Shown here: positions 8,897 to 19,319 of the stretch, one piece after another | Layout: every line of letters begins with the position of its first letter | Numbering within the stretch: the first letter of the stretch is position 1 | NCBI GenBank assembly: GCA_033220425.1 | Contig: CM065648.1 | Location: forward strand, 4,216,001 to 4,280,000 | DNA from: Lepraria neglecta | Lineage: Eukaryota; Ascomycota; Lecanoromycetes; Lecanorales; Stereocaulaceae | DNA length: 64,000 nt | Direction: 5' to 3' | Made by a program: the position numbers and the translations under genes | Notes under the pieces: generated by a model | The model's database searches: none | The model's input: the letters and a program-made list of their open reading frames with translations, nothing else | What the model was told of the DNA's origin: nothing

Positions 8897-11160
8897 TTAA
8901 ACATATACCACCCCTGTGAGGAGAGACAACACCTCCTCAGCCGAGAATCCCAGACGCTGCCGGCCTTCAGCGTCTGTCGAACGCAAGACACCATACTTTG
9001 GCGGACACCGCACAATATCAGCACCCTCATCTTCTTGACGATGACGTGCCGTACCAATGGTAGCGCTATTACTTCTAGCCAAAGGCATATTCCTCTGATA
9101 TCTTTTAAACCCAAGAATCGGTAGCGCCAGAATCATGAGAGCCCCCAGTATCAAAGCAAACATTAGGGCAATGGGCGACCACCCAGTACCATTGATGCTG
9201 GCGTCATTCACTATTAGCTCGTAATCATTATTGTAGAAGTTGATCCTGGCGAGAAACTGGCTTTGCGAGATAAGACAATGTAGTACAGCCATAGCTGCAA
9301 TGGCTGGAACGGCGTCTCGGTAAGGCACTTGGAGCCAATACGTTGAGCGTTGCGCTCCTACTGGAGCGGATACGCGTAAGACCTTGCGGCGAGTGCTGAA
9401 ACGAATATATTCTTTGCTTCGGAGCATTGATGTCAGGACGCCGTTATAGATTACATAAGTGAAACACATGAGAAGCTGTGGGGTATTGGCGAGTAGCATG
9501 TTTGCTGTGAGTGATTTGCCTTCTATACTGCCGAGAAGGTACGAGCGGTTAATGGCCCCGAAGCCGAGATGCCATAGGTCTGAGATCGACGTTGTATTGG
9601 CATTTCGGGAGTAGCTGTTTGACGCCAGCAGACCGAGGGGGAAGAAGAAACGGACAGCGCAGCTGGACGGAGAATTTAGCCACTTGATTGAGGTACGTAT
9701 GCGAGGGAGACGAACATGATTGTGGCGACTGTCCAACGTCGCGGGCTGGCAGTTCGAACCATCGTCTACGTCGTGGAGCCTTCCATCAGATGGCTACTGG
9801 TGGGCCAGCTTCGCTCTTACAGGTGTCTTTGTGGCGAGCGTTCTTCCAAGCCTTTTGCCGACGGATGGCGTGAGTTGACAGTGTGCCAAGTCCCGCAGTG
9901 GTTGTATCAGGAGCCGTGAGGAAGGACGCAATAGCACCTCCAATGGTGATCAGGGGGGACGTGCAGACTCTCAACGCAACAATAAAACAGACAATTTTGA
10001 AGAAATTGAACACAACGACAACGAACAGTAGGTCTTTGCTCAAGCTCATGGTTGCGTCGAAGGCTCAGCGAGGCAGTACTCTATTTTGGCCGGGTCCCTA
10101 CTACCATTGCAATGTTAGGATTATACAATTGCCAGCCGGAGGCGGCAGAGATCAACTTGCTGACATCGCAAGTGGCCCCAGACGCAGAAATATTTGTGTC
10201 TTTACACATCCAGGCGTCGTTCTGGCTCCACGCATAGCCAGTGAATTGCAGTACGCTGTCGGTCGCATCTACAGCATTCGAGACGATGACGAGTCGGTAT
10301 TCGGACTCACAGGTAGCTCCGACCGTTTTCAAGCACTCAGAACTCTCCAATCGAATAAGAGAGGACTGATGCTGCTGAAGGCCTTCAAGCTGCGTAATTT
10401 TTAGTGGTAGACCCACCAGATTCTTAATGTCACAAACAAGAAAAGCCGATTCGTTGCGACGAGTGGAGATGGCTTGGGCGCTGCATGTCGGCATGGCCGC
10501 AGCTGTTGGTCCAAATACTCCATTACTGACAAAGTCCTGGGCGACAAGGATAGCAGGGTAATCGATTGCGGACTGCGTAGTAAAAATGGTGGAATTGTAG
10601 CTAAGCAACACATTAGCTAGCATTCCATTTGGAAACGGAAAAGGCTTCATACACCAGATGTACAGGGATTGAGCTAATGCCAAGGAGTCATGGGAATAAC
10701 CGCTTCCTGGAGATCCATCGAAGGTTTTTGAAACTTGCTATACCCAAATCCAGCCACACTCCACGAGAATGACAATGATCGACATCTTCTCTAATAGGTG
10801 CGCTCGGGACCTGCATGCACGCTGAGCTTGCAGCGAGGAGGGTGCTCAGAGTATTGATTGTCATGTGCGACCATCGAATGATCGTGTTTCTCTTGGAACA
10901 GGGCCCTGAATATATATCAACAACATCACCGTCGAGGTCATCCGAGGTCTCTGCGAAGCCGGTAAACCTCTGAACCCAGATCAGCAGACAGACATTAGCA
11001 CAGAGCACAAGAAAGGTAATGCAGGCACCAAGCCCGACGGTAAAGCACCATCCATGTAGGAACTTTGAGGCTTCAATTCAGATGAGTGAGCTTGCAGGCC
11101 CGGGTCTTCCAATTGGATTTGTTGAGCATCTGAACGGTCAAATTCCAACGTGGACATAGT
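8897..11160 (-). pseudogene. DUF6536-type multi-pass membrane protein, apparently decayed
   Basis: Fragments in the order of fungal DUF6536 proteins are present: FLHGWCFTVGLGACITFLVL near 11040, IYSGPCSKRN with LDLGIASFKNLRWISRKR (10700-10910), SIPVHL-VYNSTIFTTQSA (about 10580-10680), EYCLAEP then MSLSKDLLF with ITIGGAIASFLTAPDTTT (9880-10080), WKAPRRRRWF (9760), and a C-terminal half of about 250 residues (LWHLGFGAINR) ending at 8897. Several joins are good introns, such as a GTATGAAG donor with a TTGCTTAG acceptor near 10620-10660. Others cannot be repaired by splicing: a TGA at 10688-10690 where the family has tryptophan, another TGA at 9786-9788, and frame changes near 11060, 10061 and 9740. 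Neighbouring genes read cleanly, so these look like real decay. Sequence errors or strain-specific loss are alternatives. Confidence 0.65.
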
Positions 11161-11610
11161 CCAGCATAGGTAGAAAGGTAATTGCAAGTCCATGACGGGC
11201 GAGGTTGAACAATGTCTTTTCAGGTGAATGATTGCGCGAAGGAAGTGATTGTGGACTAGCAAATGTTTGTGGTGTCCAGTGATTGACCAAGAACGTTGCA
11301 TTAATTTTCAGCTCGGCCACAGTGCAGAGCGCTTGCCAACTTTTACCTTGAAGTTTCAAAATATGCACTGGGTGATGGGGAAAGCGGCAGGAAGTGGGAG
11401 CCGGCGACTAAGTCTCTTGGCAGTCGATCCTACGAAAATGGAACCGAACACGTTGATCATAGATCACTGCACAACAGTCTGACGATTGGGCAAGGAGAAG
11501 CTTTTTTATGCTTTGCATAGGTGATGCAACGATAAAAGCGCTGCCATAAAGCGGCCCGGAACATTGGATGAGGCTTTGCATGAAACATGTTCTCGGCATT
11601 GAGATGTTGC
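11161..11610. other. Intergenic, nothing recognised
   Basis: This is the gap between the 5' end of the DUF6536-like pseudogene and the 3' end of HBS1. Short frames occur without recognisable content. The true first exon of the membrane protein could begin in this stretch (an ATG at 11192 opens a hydrophobic frame). Confidence 0.35.
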
Positions 11611-14296
11611 CTATTCCACAAGGCCCGCGCCAACAGTCTCTCCGCCTGCTCGCAATATAACCCTTCCACCTTGTTCTAAGGGAACAGGATCGTCCACCTC
11701 GACTACCACTCGTGCCACACTCCCTGGCTTGATCAGTCTTGGCTTCTTGCCCTTGATGGCTGCTCCAGATGCCTTATCCAGTTGAGCTATCAATTGGGTA
11801 ACTCTCCCCAGGGCATGCAATCTCCCCTTGTGAACTTCGCAATGCATAGGGATAATATGCTCGAATGCCAGAACTTTGACCTTGAAAGAGGTGACACATT
11901 GAATTGGAGCGGAAGGTGGACAGATGACGTCGCCGGATTTCAGGTACTTGGCATCGATTTCCGCAAGGTGCAGAATCACATTCTGACCTGCGACGGCCCA
12001 CTCGACTGGGTCCGAGTCAACTTCAAGACCTTTGATTGCACCGGCCTCCTTGGCCGGCATAACGAGAACGGTGTCTCCGATTTGGACATTACCGGAGTCC
12101 AGACGGCCAGATACCGAGAGCGGATTCTGTACACCGCCGCGAAATATGTCGTCGATGGTCAAGCGAAGAGGTTTCTCGAGAGCGCGTGTGACAGGTTCTG
12201 AGGATTCGAGGAGGGAGATGAGAGGCGGACCGAGATACCAAGAGGCTTTAGGGTCATCGGCTTTGCGAACGATGTTGTCGCCTGTGAGGCCTGCGCAGGG
12301 GACGAAAGCGAGATTTTTAGATAGAAAGCCTGCGCTTGTGAGGAAAGCGGAGACTTGCTGAGAAATTTCATCGAAGCGGTCCTGTGACCATTGGACGGTG
12401 TCGAGCTTGTTTATTGCAATGACAATACGCTGGACGCCCATACTGCGGACGAGTAGTGCATGCTCTTTGGTCTGGCCTTTAAGGCCTGATTCGAAGTTTC
12501 CTGTGCTGGCATCGATAACCAAAACTGCGAAGTCTGCTTGACTCGCGCCGGCGATCATGTTAGGAATAAAGTCTCGATGTCCAGGAGCGTCAAGGATGGT
12601 GAAGCTAGTGTTCTCGGTCTCGAATTTGTTCATAGCGATATCGATTGTGACGCCTCTATTCCGCTCTTCCGTGCCTTGATCCAACACCCAGGCGAGAGCG
12701 AACGATCCTTTACCCAGTCTTTCGGATTCTTTTCGGTATTTGTCCAGCGTTCTTTGATCAACGACTTTGAGATCGTACAACAAGCGACCCATGAGCGTGC
12801 TTTTTCCTGCATCTACATGACCTATTACAACAAAGTTTGCAGCATTCTTGGGCTTTGATTTCTCGAACTCTGCGAGCACGTCAAGGTTCTTCCCCCTGAT
12901 CTTAGTGTCTTCGATGTCAACCTCGCTAACGCCTTGTGTAACGCCATTGACACTCTTATTACCATTCGCTAGCGGGGCTAGTTGTTTGGCCGCTTTTGGA
13001 GCAGACCCTTTGGTATTCTGAGCTTTTGTGACTATGTCGTCCGGGCTTGGTCCTGCGAAGTTGAATTCAGTATGGGATTCGGAAGCTTGCGAAACGTAAC
13101 TATCTGCAGATTGAAAGACAGGTTCATGAGATTTTGCAGGAGTTCCAAAGATGGTTCGTGCAAACACTGAAGGCGTTGCTGCTGGTGTAACTTCTGGCTT
13201 GACCTCGAGCTCTGAACTAGGAAGAGGGCCTGGTGCTGCGGGAGCCGCTTCGGCGCTTGGCTCGGCCGGCGAAACATCCTCATTCTGTGGCTTTCGTATA
13301 GGGTACTTCCTAGTCTGGATGTTCTTTGGTTGCCCGGAAGGAACACTTTGAGGGTTTAAACTAGATGAGCTGGATCTCGTATCTGCTTTCGACCTTCGTG
13401 ACTTGGCACCAAGCTTGTCCAGAAGAGCCACGGAACTTGTGGCATTCTGACCGTCTTCGAGTATTTGGTTCTCCTTCTTTTTACGAGCTGCAGCCAGCGC
13501 AGCGAGCTTAGATTTGGGGGCGCCATCTTGCTTGGACGAGCCGCCAAGTAGTCCACCTCGGGGGTACAGTGGTTCGATGAGGATCTCGCCACAGCGTTCT
13601 TTTAGGATATTAAGCCAAGGCGAATCTTTAAAGAAGTCTACAGCCGAGAAATCAGTAGAGCATGATTTCGGAACCGTGGCAGTCTTTCCCCTGGTCTTGA
13701 TTCTTTCGTTCCGCGTAGAGATTGCAGCTGCTGAGACAAGACCCAGTCTCAGCCATGCGGCGCTCAAGAACAAATTGCTCACAAAGGACAGTATGCCAAA
13801 AGAAAAAATGGTTGTTAAACAATCGAGGCAAAGAAATTGATGGCTTACCAGTGGCTTTAGCTTCCCTATCACCGGCCTTCTTTTTCTTCGACTTCTTAGG
13901 CTGGGAGTTTGTCTTTTGGCCTAGCTGGGCTTAGTATCTTCCGTTGCAGAGGATTGGCAAAGGTTTAATCACTCAATAGATAATTCACAGTCTTATCTAT
14001 GTCATAGTAATAATGCCATAACGAGTCTTCTATCTCCTTATCCGGGATGCCTGCATCTTCGCCCAGAATGTCTCGCACTTTGATGGTTCCGAGTCGTAGT
14101 TGTTCTAGGAGGCCTCGAGTCAGTCTCTGGCCGAGTTCCGCGAGCTGAAGCAAGCCGGCTGGGTGGTCATGAGAAGACACTATATACCTTTGTCGTCAGC
14201 GCTCACTTCGTCATCATAACCAGGCTCAGTGCCACCGTCGAAGTCGTCGAGCTCCTCATCTAGATCTAGAGCTTTTACAAGCTTGTGTCGTGACAT
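11611..14296 (-). CDS. HBS1: Hbs1, ribosome-rescue GTPase
   Basis: Four exons, complement(11611..13730, 13849..13920, 13973..14104, 14188..14296), give 810 residues, typical of fungal Hbs1. With Dom34 it splits stalled ribosomes in no-go and non-stop decay. The N-terminus starts MSRHKLVKALDLDEELDDF and contains the Hbs1 N domain (EDSLWHYYYDIDKTVNYLL). A lysine-rich linker and disordered region follow, including the conserved LYPRGGLLGG. The translation-factor GTPase domain begins near residue 400: P-loop GHVDAGKST, switch-II DAPGHRDF, and NKLD. EF-Tu-like beta-barrel domains 2 and 3 end at GGRVILRAGGETVGAG. The short early exons would be missed by a single-frame call, because the long frame opens inside an intron. 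Its 5' end faces the GST gene across about 285 bases. Confidence 0.93.
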
Positions 14297-14580
14297 CGTT
14301 GACAAAGCAGAGGTTCATAATAAGCAGAATTGCAGCACCTGACTCAAATATATAAGGAACAGGTATCGAAAAAAATCAATGGAGTGAAGTACAAAGGCAT
14401 GTTTGGCTGCGGAGCAGTTAGCCTGCCAAGAAACGCCTCCCGCTTGGTACCCAAAACAGCCTTACCCGAGAAAGCTCCTGACATCATCCAAAAAAACATA
14501 TCAATTCCATGTTGCAGACTATGCCGAAATAAGACCGAAGTGAGAGCCGAATACAGGTTGCTCTGTCAGTGGAGGTCTTG

Positions 14581-15730
14581 ATGGCTTTTCAGCCCTCCAA
14601 GCTCACGCTCTACAGTCGCATCTCGTCGAGCTGCAGCGCTCGTGTCAGGTACGTTATGTTTTCAAAGCTGTTCCTTCATTCACCAATTATCCGTAAAGAG
14701 CCTTGAGACGACTTCTGCAAATGGATATTCTTGGAACTTCGTTTTTCGCCAGTCCCTGTCTTGAAGAGAAGTGCTGACTTCAAAACCATTCAGGATCGCC
14801 GCTCGCCTCAAAGGCATCGCCTTCCAAACCCGGGAACCACCGGGCAAATTGTATGAGGATGCATACCAATCAATCAACCCCAACGCTACCCTACCTACTC
14901 TCATTGCCGACTATAACAATGGGCAGTCAGTGACTCTGACACAATCACTCAACACGCTGGAATTCCTGGAGGAGTCGTATCCTGGGACCATGCGTCTAAT
15001 ACCGCCGGTGACGGATATGGCTTCCCGCGTCAAAGCCAGAGACCTTGCAGCTTTCATAGCTTGTGATGTTCAGCCGTTCCTGAGCAAGAGGATTCTCTCA
15101 CAAATAGAAGGATTTGGACAGGACTCGTTTCTCTTCGGTCGGAGCCTTTTGGGGAGTAAGATGAGGGTATATGAAGACATGGTTGAGAATCATGCGGGCC
15201 GATTCTCCGTCGGTGACGAGCTTTCTATCGCCGATATTTGCCTTGTGACCACGGTCCAAGCCGCATCAAAATTTGGCTTGACATTCAGAATCAAGAAGAA
15301 TCCGTATACTATCATTGAACGAATCGTCAGGGAGTGTGAGAATATACCTGTTTTTCGGGAAGACGGTGTACCGAGGAAGTTTTTAAAGGAATCCGAGCGT
15401 CCTTATCGGTCCTCATCGTTGGGCCCACTACAACCCTCACGCCTTTCCGCACGCCGACGACACATGGGGATGAGAAAATCAGACTCAGGCCCGGTTGAAT
15501 TCAATGAGGCAGAGGAAGTGGCCGGATTGGATGAAAACGTCTCAGCTTACCTGAAACCGGAACGGACCCCTAAAAGACTCGGCCCCAGGCCCACCACGCG
15601 GCCATTCGAATCAGATGAGTTGCCAGAAAAGCTAGAAGACTTGCTGGGACCTAGAGCGAGGGCGGTATTCGGCCACATTGTTGGTGACTCTTCAGCTCGA
15701 AATGATGCTACGAAAGAAGCACGCAGCTAA
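14581..15730 (+). CDS. Maleylacetoacetate isomerase-like (zeta-type) GST with C-terminal extension
   Basis: Exons 14581..14648 and 14794..15730 give 334 residues. The first exon carries the zeta-class signature LYSRISSSCSARVRIAARLK across the splice site, with the SSCSA active-site motif. This is followed by PNATLPTLIADYNNG, the glutathione-binding TQSLNTLEFLEE (cis-Pro and QS motif), and an all-helical domain with SVGDELSIADICLVT. Maleylacetoacetate isomerase acts late in tyrosine and phenylalanine breakdown. The GST fold ends near residue 220, where the family normally stops. About 110 further residues are rich in R, P and E with no known domain. The function may be isomerase or another glutathione-dependent reaction. 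No other tyrosine-catabolism gene (fumarylacetoacetase, homogentisate dioxygenase) is nearby. Confidence 0.85.
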
Positions 15731-16516
15731 CCGCCGATCCACCGAGGCCTCCATATAGAGCCCGTGACATAGTATGTGATCAACTTCGCCACGAGAAGAA
15801 TTTTCCCAGACCGAAGCCGCCGTTCCAAACCTACTTGGAGCTTTATAGTTGTACTCCAAAGTTTTGCGAGTTGCTACTAGGGACTTTGTGGTGCCTACAC
15901 TATTGGAAGTACAGACACTGGGCTCCACGCGTGAGCCGTGTTTCGCACTTTGGATATTCCAAATAGCTCAGGGATGCAGAACGGGCTTTGAAGGTGGTGT
16001 GGCGTTAGTGCCAAATTTCCAGGTCACGTCCTTGTCTGGGCCACGGAATCGAAGGAGGCTCGATAACGAAGGCTCTGAAAGGGCAGCGCGAGAAATGAGA
16101 ACGTCCAGGGCCTTAGATGGAAGCTCCACGAGCATCCAGCTTCGAGCTGGACGAGCAGAATGTGAGGCGTGATATCAACCATGTTACTAGTGTAGGGAAC
16201 TACTAGGGAGCGGTCTCAACGCGGCAAGTCCACGATATGGCGACGGACTTGAGACGAAGGAGATACTACGCAGCTGAGCTAGGCTAGAAAGTCTATCTAG
16301 AAATATGTACCTCAGTGTCCGCTGTCGAGTGGTAAAAACCCGTGATATTTACCAACGCAAGACGCAATTGGGACGGTTGGAATACTCGTTGTTCCAAGAT
16401 TCGCATTATGGTTCAGACTACCCTGCCTATGTAGCTGCTCCTTACGGCGCTATTGTACAGATGCGATAAATCAATCACAGTTGCAAAAACGCCATATTAT
16501 GCAGGGTATCCTTTGC
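15731..16516. other. Convergent intergenic region
   Basis: About 790 bases between the converging 3' ends of the GST gene and VPS27. Short frames occur but I see no gene, tRNA or repeat. It probably holds two 3' untranslated regions. Confidence 0.5.
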
Positions 16517-18811
16517 TTAAAGCTCAATCAATTGCTCCTCCTGTTGCTTTGGTTGTGGTTGATGACTCGGTGCCATGGGGAAGGAGTCCTGCGTGTAGGA
16601 GTTCATGGGTTGATAAGGTGCTACATAGTTTTGCTGCTGAGGTGCGGGTGCGGGTGCGGCTTGCGATTGTTGCCAATATGCTTGCTGTGACTGCGGTGGA
16701 GGAGCGTTTTGCTGGGGGTTTAGTCCGGGGTAGGTAGGCTGTTGTTGGGCCAAGGCTTGATTTGTCTGCTCTGGTGAGGGAGCTGATCCATAGTTGCCAT
16801 CGACTCGCTGTTGCTGGTAGACTTGCGGAGGTGAGATTTGTGGTTGATTGCTATAGTATGCCGTAGCTGGATCTTGAGGGTTGTGCATGGTAGGTGTTTG
16901 AGGTGGTGGCTCCATTGAAGGTTGTTGATATTGCGGATAGCCCTGCGGCTGATTTGATGTAGTGTAAGGTCCGTCCTGCATTTGGGAGGGTGGCCGCGGG
17001 TAACTTTGCAAGCTAGACGCTCGTTGCGGGATCTGAGCGTTGTGCTGAGAACGTTCGTAACCTGATGAAGTATTCGATGGAGCTCTGTCACGTTGTGTGT
17101 ACTGTGACTGAGGGGGAGGGTAGTTATTGTATTGGCTTTGTGGGGTTGGGTAGGCCTCCACCTGCGGCGCGCCGTTCATGTTGTAGTAGCTCTCTGCTCC
17201 TCCTTGGCCACTGGGTGGTTCTGTGGGAATCGAAGGGTACATAGAAGATGACGGTGGTGCATGTGATCTATAGGCCCCAAGGTTGTGCTGACTGTATGTA
17301 TTTGAGAGACGGTCTTCCAGCATACGATCGTAGTAGCGGACAACTGTAGCTAGCTTGGCGTGAAGATCAAGCAGAGTGTCTGAAACTGTCAGCGAGGGTT
17401 TACAGCGCCCAAGTGTCATTACTTACCATGCTTGCTCATAGTCTCCCCGTATGATCTCGCAAGCTTAGGCCTCAAAGTCCCGATACTATCATACAGCTCC
17501 TGGATCTGAGGTTCTCGCAGTACAGTACCTGGCGGTTGATGCTGCAACCGGTCGACGAGGGTGGAGAATAAGTTGATATTCTCAGCTTCGACTGGAGTAA
17601 GCTCGTACTTGTTGTTCAGCATGATCACTTCGGAAGTTGCTGTTGCCGTATTATTCGAAGCTTGTTTCTTCAGATCTGCAGCGTGCTTCTTCTTCTGTTC
17701 TTCCATCTCTTTGATAGATGCTACAATAGCAGCCTTCAGATCAGGATCTTCCTCCTCTTCTGCAGGCTTCACCGTCTTAGAAGTCCCACTTGTCACAGGG
17801 GATTTTCTTTGCGATTGCAACTGTGACTGCGGTACGTAGCCAGCACCGGAGTGACCCTTTACTTCTTCAAGACTCATCTGTAGCGCTCTTTTTAGGTCAT
17901 CGTCGAAGCCTTCGTCCACCCGAGCATCGCGAGGTTGCATGGAGCTGCGATGCCTTATTATGCTCGCATTTCCTTTTGCAAGTGACCTCTCTGGAAGCGG
18001 ACCGCTCCGAGATTTGTCTGTCAACTTGGCGTAACAGCCATCATCGACCCTTACAGCTTGCATTATCCCCAGGTGCGGCAACGGTATAGACTTTGTAGAA
18101 CATTGCGCATCGAAGACGTTCCCGCAATTCCGACAGTGATGTTTTCTATTTGTGAAACTGAAAGCTGTTCGGCAGCGCATACACACGTCCGAGTCTATCC
18201 ACTCTGGGGGCTTTTTCGCATGTCAGCACCAAGAAAACCAAGTACGTCAATAGAATACTTACTGCGCTGCTATCGAGCATACTGCTTGACATCTCAACCT
18301 TCCGTGGAAACCTAAAGCCTTCCCTCTGAAGGGATCTGTACGTGTCCCCTATGTACGATGCGTCACTCCGGCCTTCTGTGCCACTCGCCCAGATCTGTAC
18401 GAGTTCCAAGATCTTGCCCTTCACGTCGTCATTCGGCGCGGCAGTTCCGTAAGCTTTCAACAGCGATGTCAGGTTGTCCATGAACTCCCTCGAAGCAATT
18501 TCTACCAGGAAATGCGATCCCCCATTCTTAACACAGGTATCTGTGAGCTATGGCCGTCATCAGTATGTGATTGACACAGTCCGAGGAGCTCGGACTTTAG
18601 GCAACCTTACCTTCAGTGTTGCCAGTTGAACATTTGGGTTCTTGTGCCCTATCCGCTTCTTGAGCGATCTCATAGCCTCTTTCGGTTGAACACTCTTCGA
18701 TCGTATGATGTCGGAGATTTCTAAGTTCAAAGCGATATCCTCCAGGCTGGAGGATGTCGCCCTCTCGATCTGCTCATCGAGGGCGGAGTTTGACGCAAAC
18801 CAGCTCGCCAT
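16517..18811 (-). CDS. VPS27: Vps27, ESCRT-0 subunit
   Basis: Four exons, complement(16517..17379, 17427..18210, 18263..18547, 18611..18811), give 710 residues. Order of domains: a VHS domain (residues 1-145, [20 protein letters not shown]), a FYVE finger (about 165-225, [14 protein letters not shown] and RVDDGCY, the three PI3P-binding signatures), two ubiquitin-interacting motifs ([14 protein letters not shown] and [15 protein letters not shown]), a GAT-like helical region binding Hse1, then a long Q/P/Y/S-rich tail. The tail holds PTEP, a P[ST]XP motif that recruits Vps23 (ESCRT-I), and ends EEQLIEL, a clathrin-box-like motif. It recognises ubiquitinated cargo on endosomes and starts multivesicular-body sorting. 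It is divergently transcribed from the DOA4-type deubiquitinase, with about 508 bases between start codons. Confidence 0.95.
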
Positions 18812-19319
18812 TTTGTTCTAGACTGCACTTGTCGAGCAACCATGTGCCGGTGGTTGTATGCTGTATAAGGCTTTCCGTATGTTGTAGAGATTTGTTCTGT
18901 GTTGGGTGGATGTCGAAGCTCTGAAATTTAAGTGTCGAATGGGATCCAGGCTGTTGCTCCGAAGCTCAAGCCTTCCGGGCTTGGCATGACGAACCTGTTT
19001 GGCGCCAGTCGCGCGGCTAGAATCGCAGGTCGATTCGTCCACCATCGACGCTGTTTACGCTGTCTACGCTGTCTACCTCTCCAAACCCGGATACTCTACA
19101 CAAATACGTGCTTTCGCCCTTTTCAGCAGCCCCGGAAATTGTTATGTCCGAATAGTTGATGCAGTTGCAGCGTTTCTAGCCCCAGCATCGAGTGCCACAG
19201 GATTCTTTTCGCCTCATCTGAGTCCAAACCTGCTTTCATGGTCAGCGCCATGGGAACACACTCCGGAGTTTTGATGCCGTCATAATTTCAGATGCTGGCG
19301 AGAGTTAACTCTGCCAGCC
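18812..19319. promoter_or_regulatory. Shared divergent promoter of VPS27 and DOA4-type UBP
   Basis: 508 bases separate the two start codons, so the promoters overlap. A short tandem repeat of the 9-base unit ACGCTGTYT (three copies, 19046-19072) lies on the DOA4 side. No other site is recognised. Confidence 0.55.
19046..19072 (+). repeat. Three tandem copies of a 9-base unit
   Basis: The unit ACGCTGTYT is repeated three times just upstream of the deubiquitinase start. It is short and may only be a local slippage product in the leader. Confidence 0.6.

Noticed and set aside
9883-10404. 173-residue plus-strand frame
   Set aside because: It lies opposite recognisable DUF6536-type membrane protein segments on the minus strand.
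10680-10715. A short intron that would remove the TGA at 10688 in the DUF6536-like gene
   Set aside because: The only available GT-AG pair spans about 30 bases, shorter than any other intron in the window, and would delete conserved residues.
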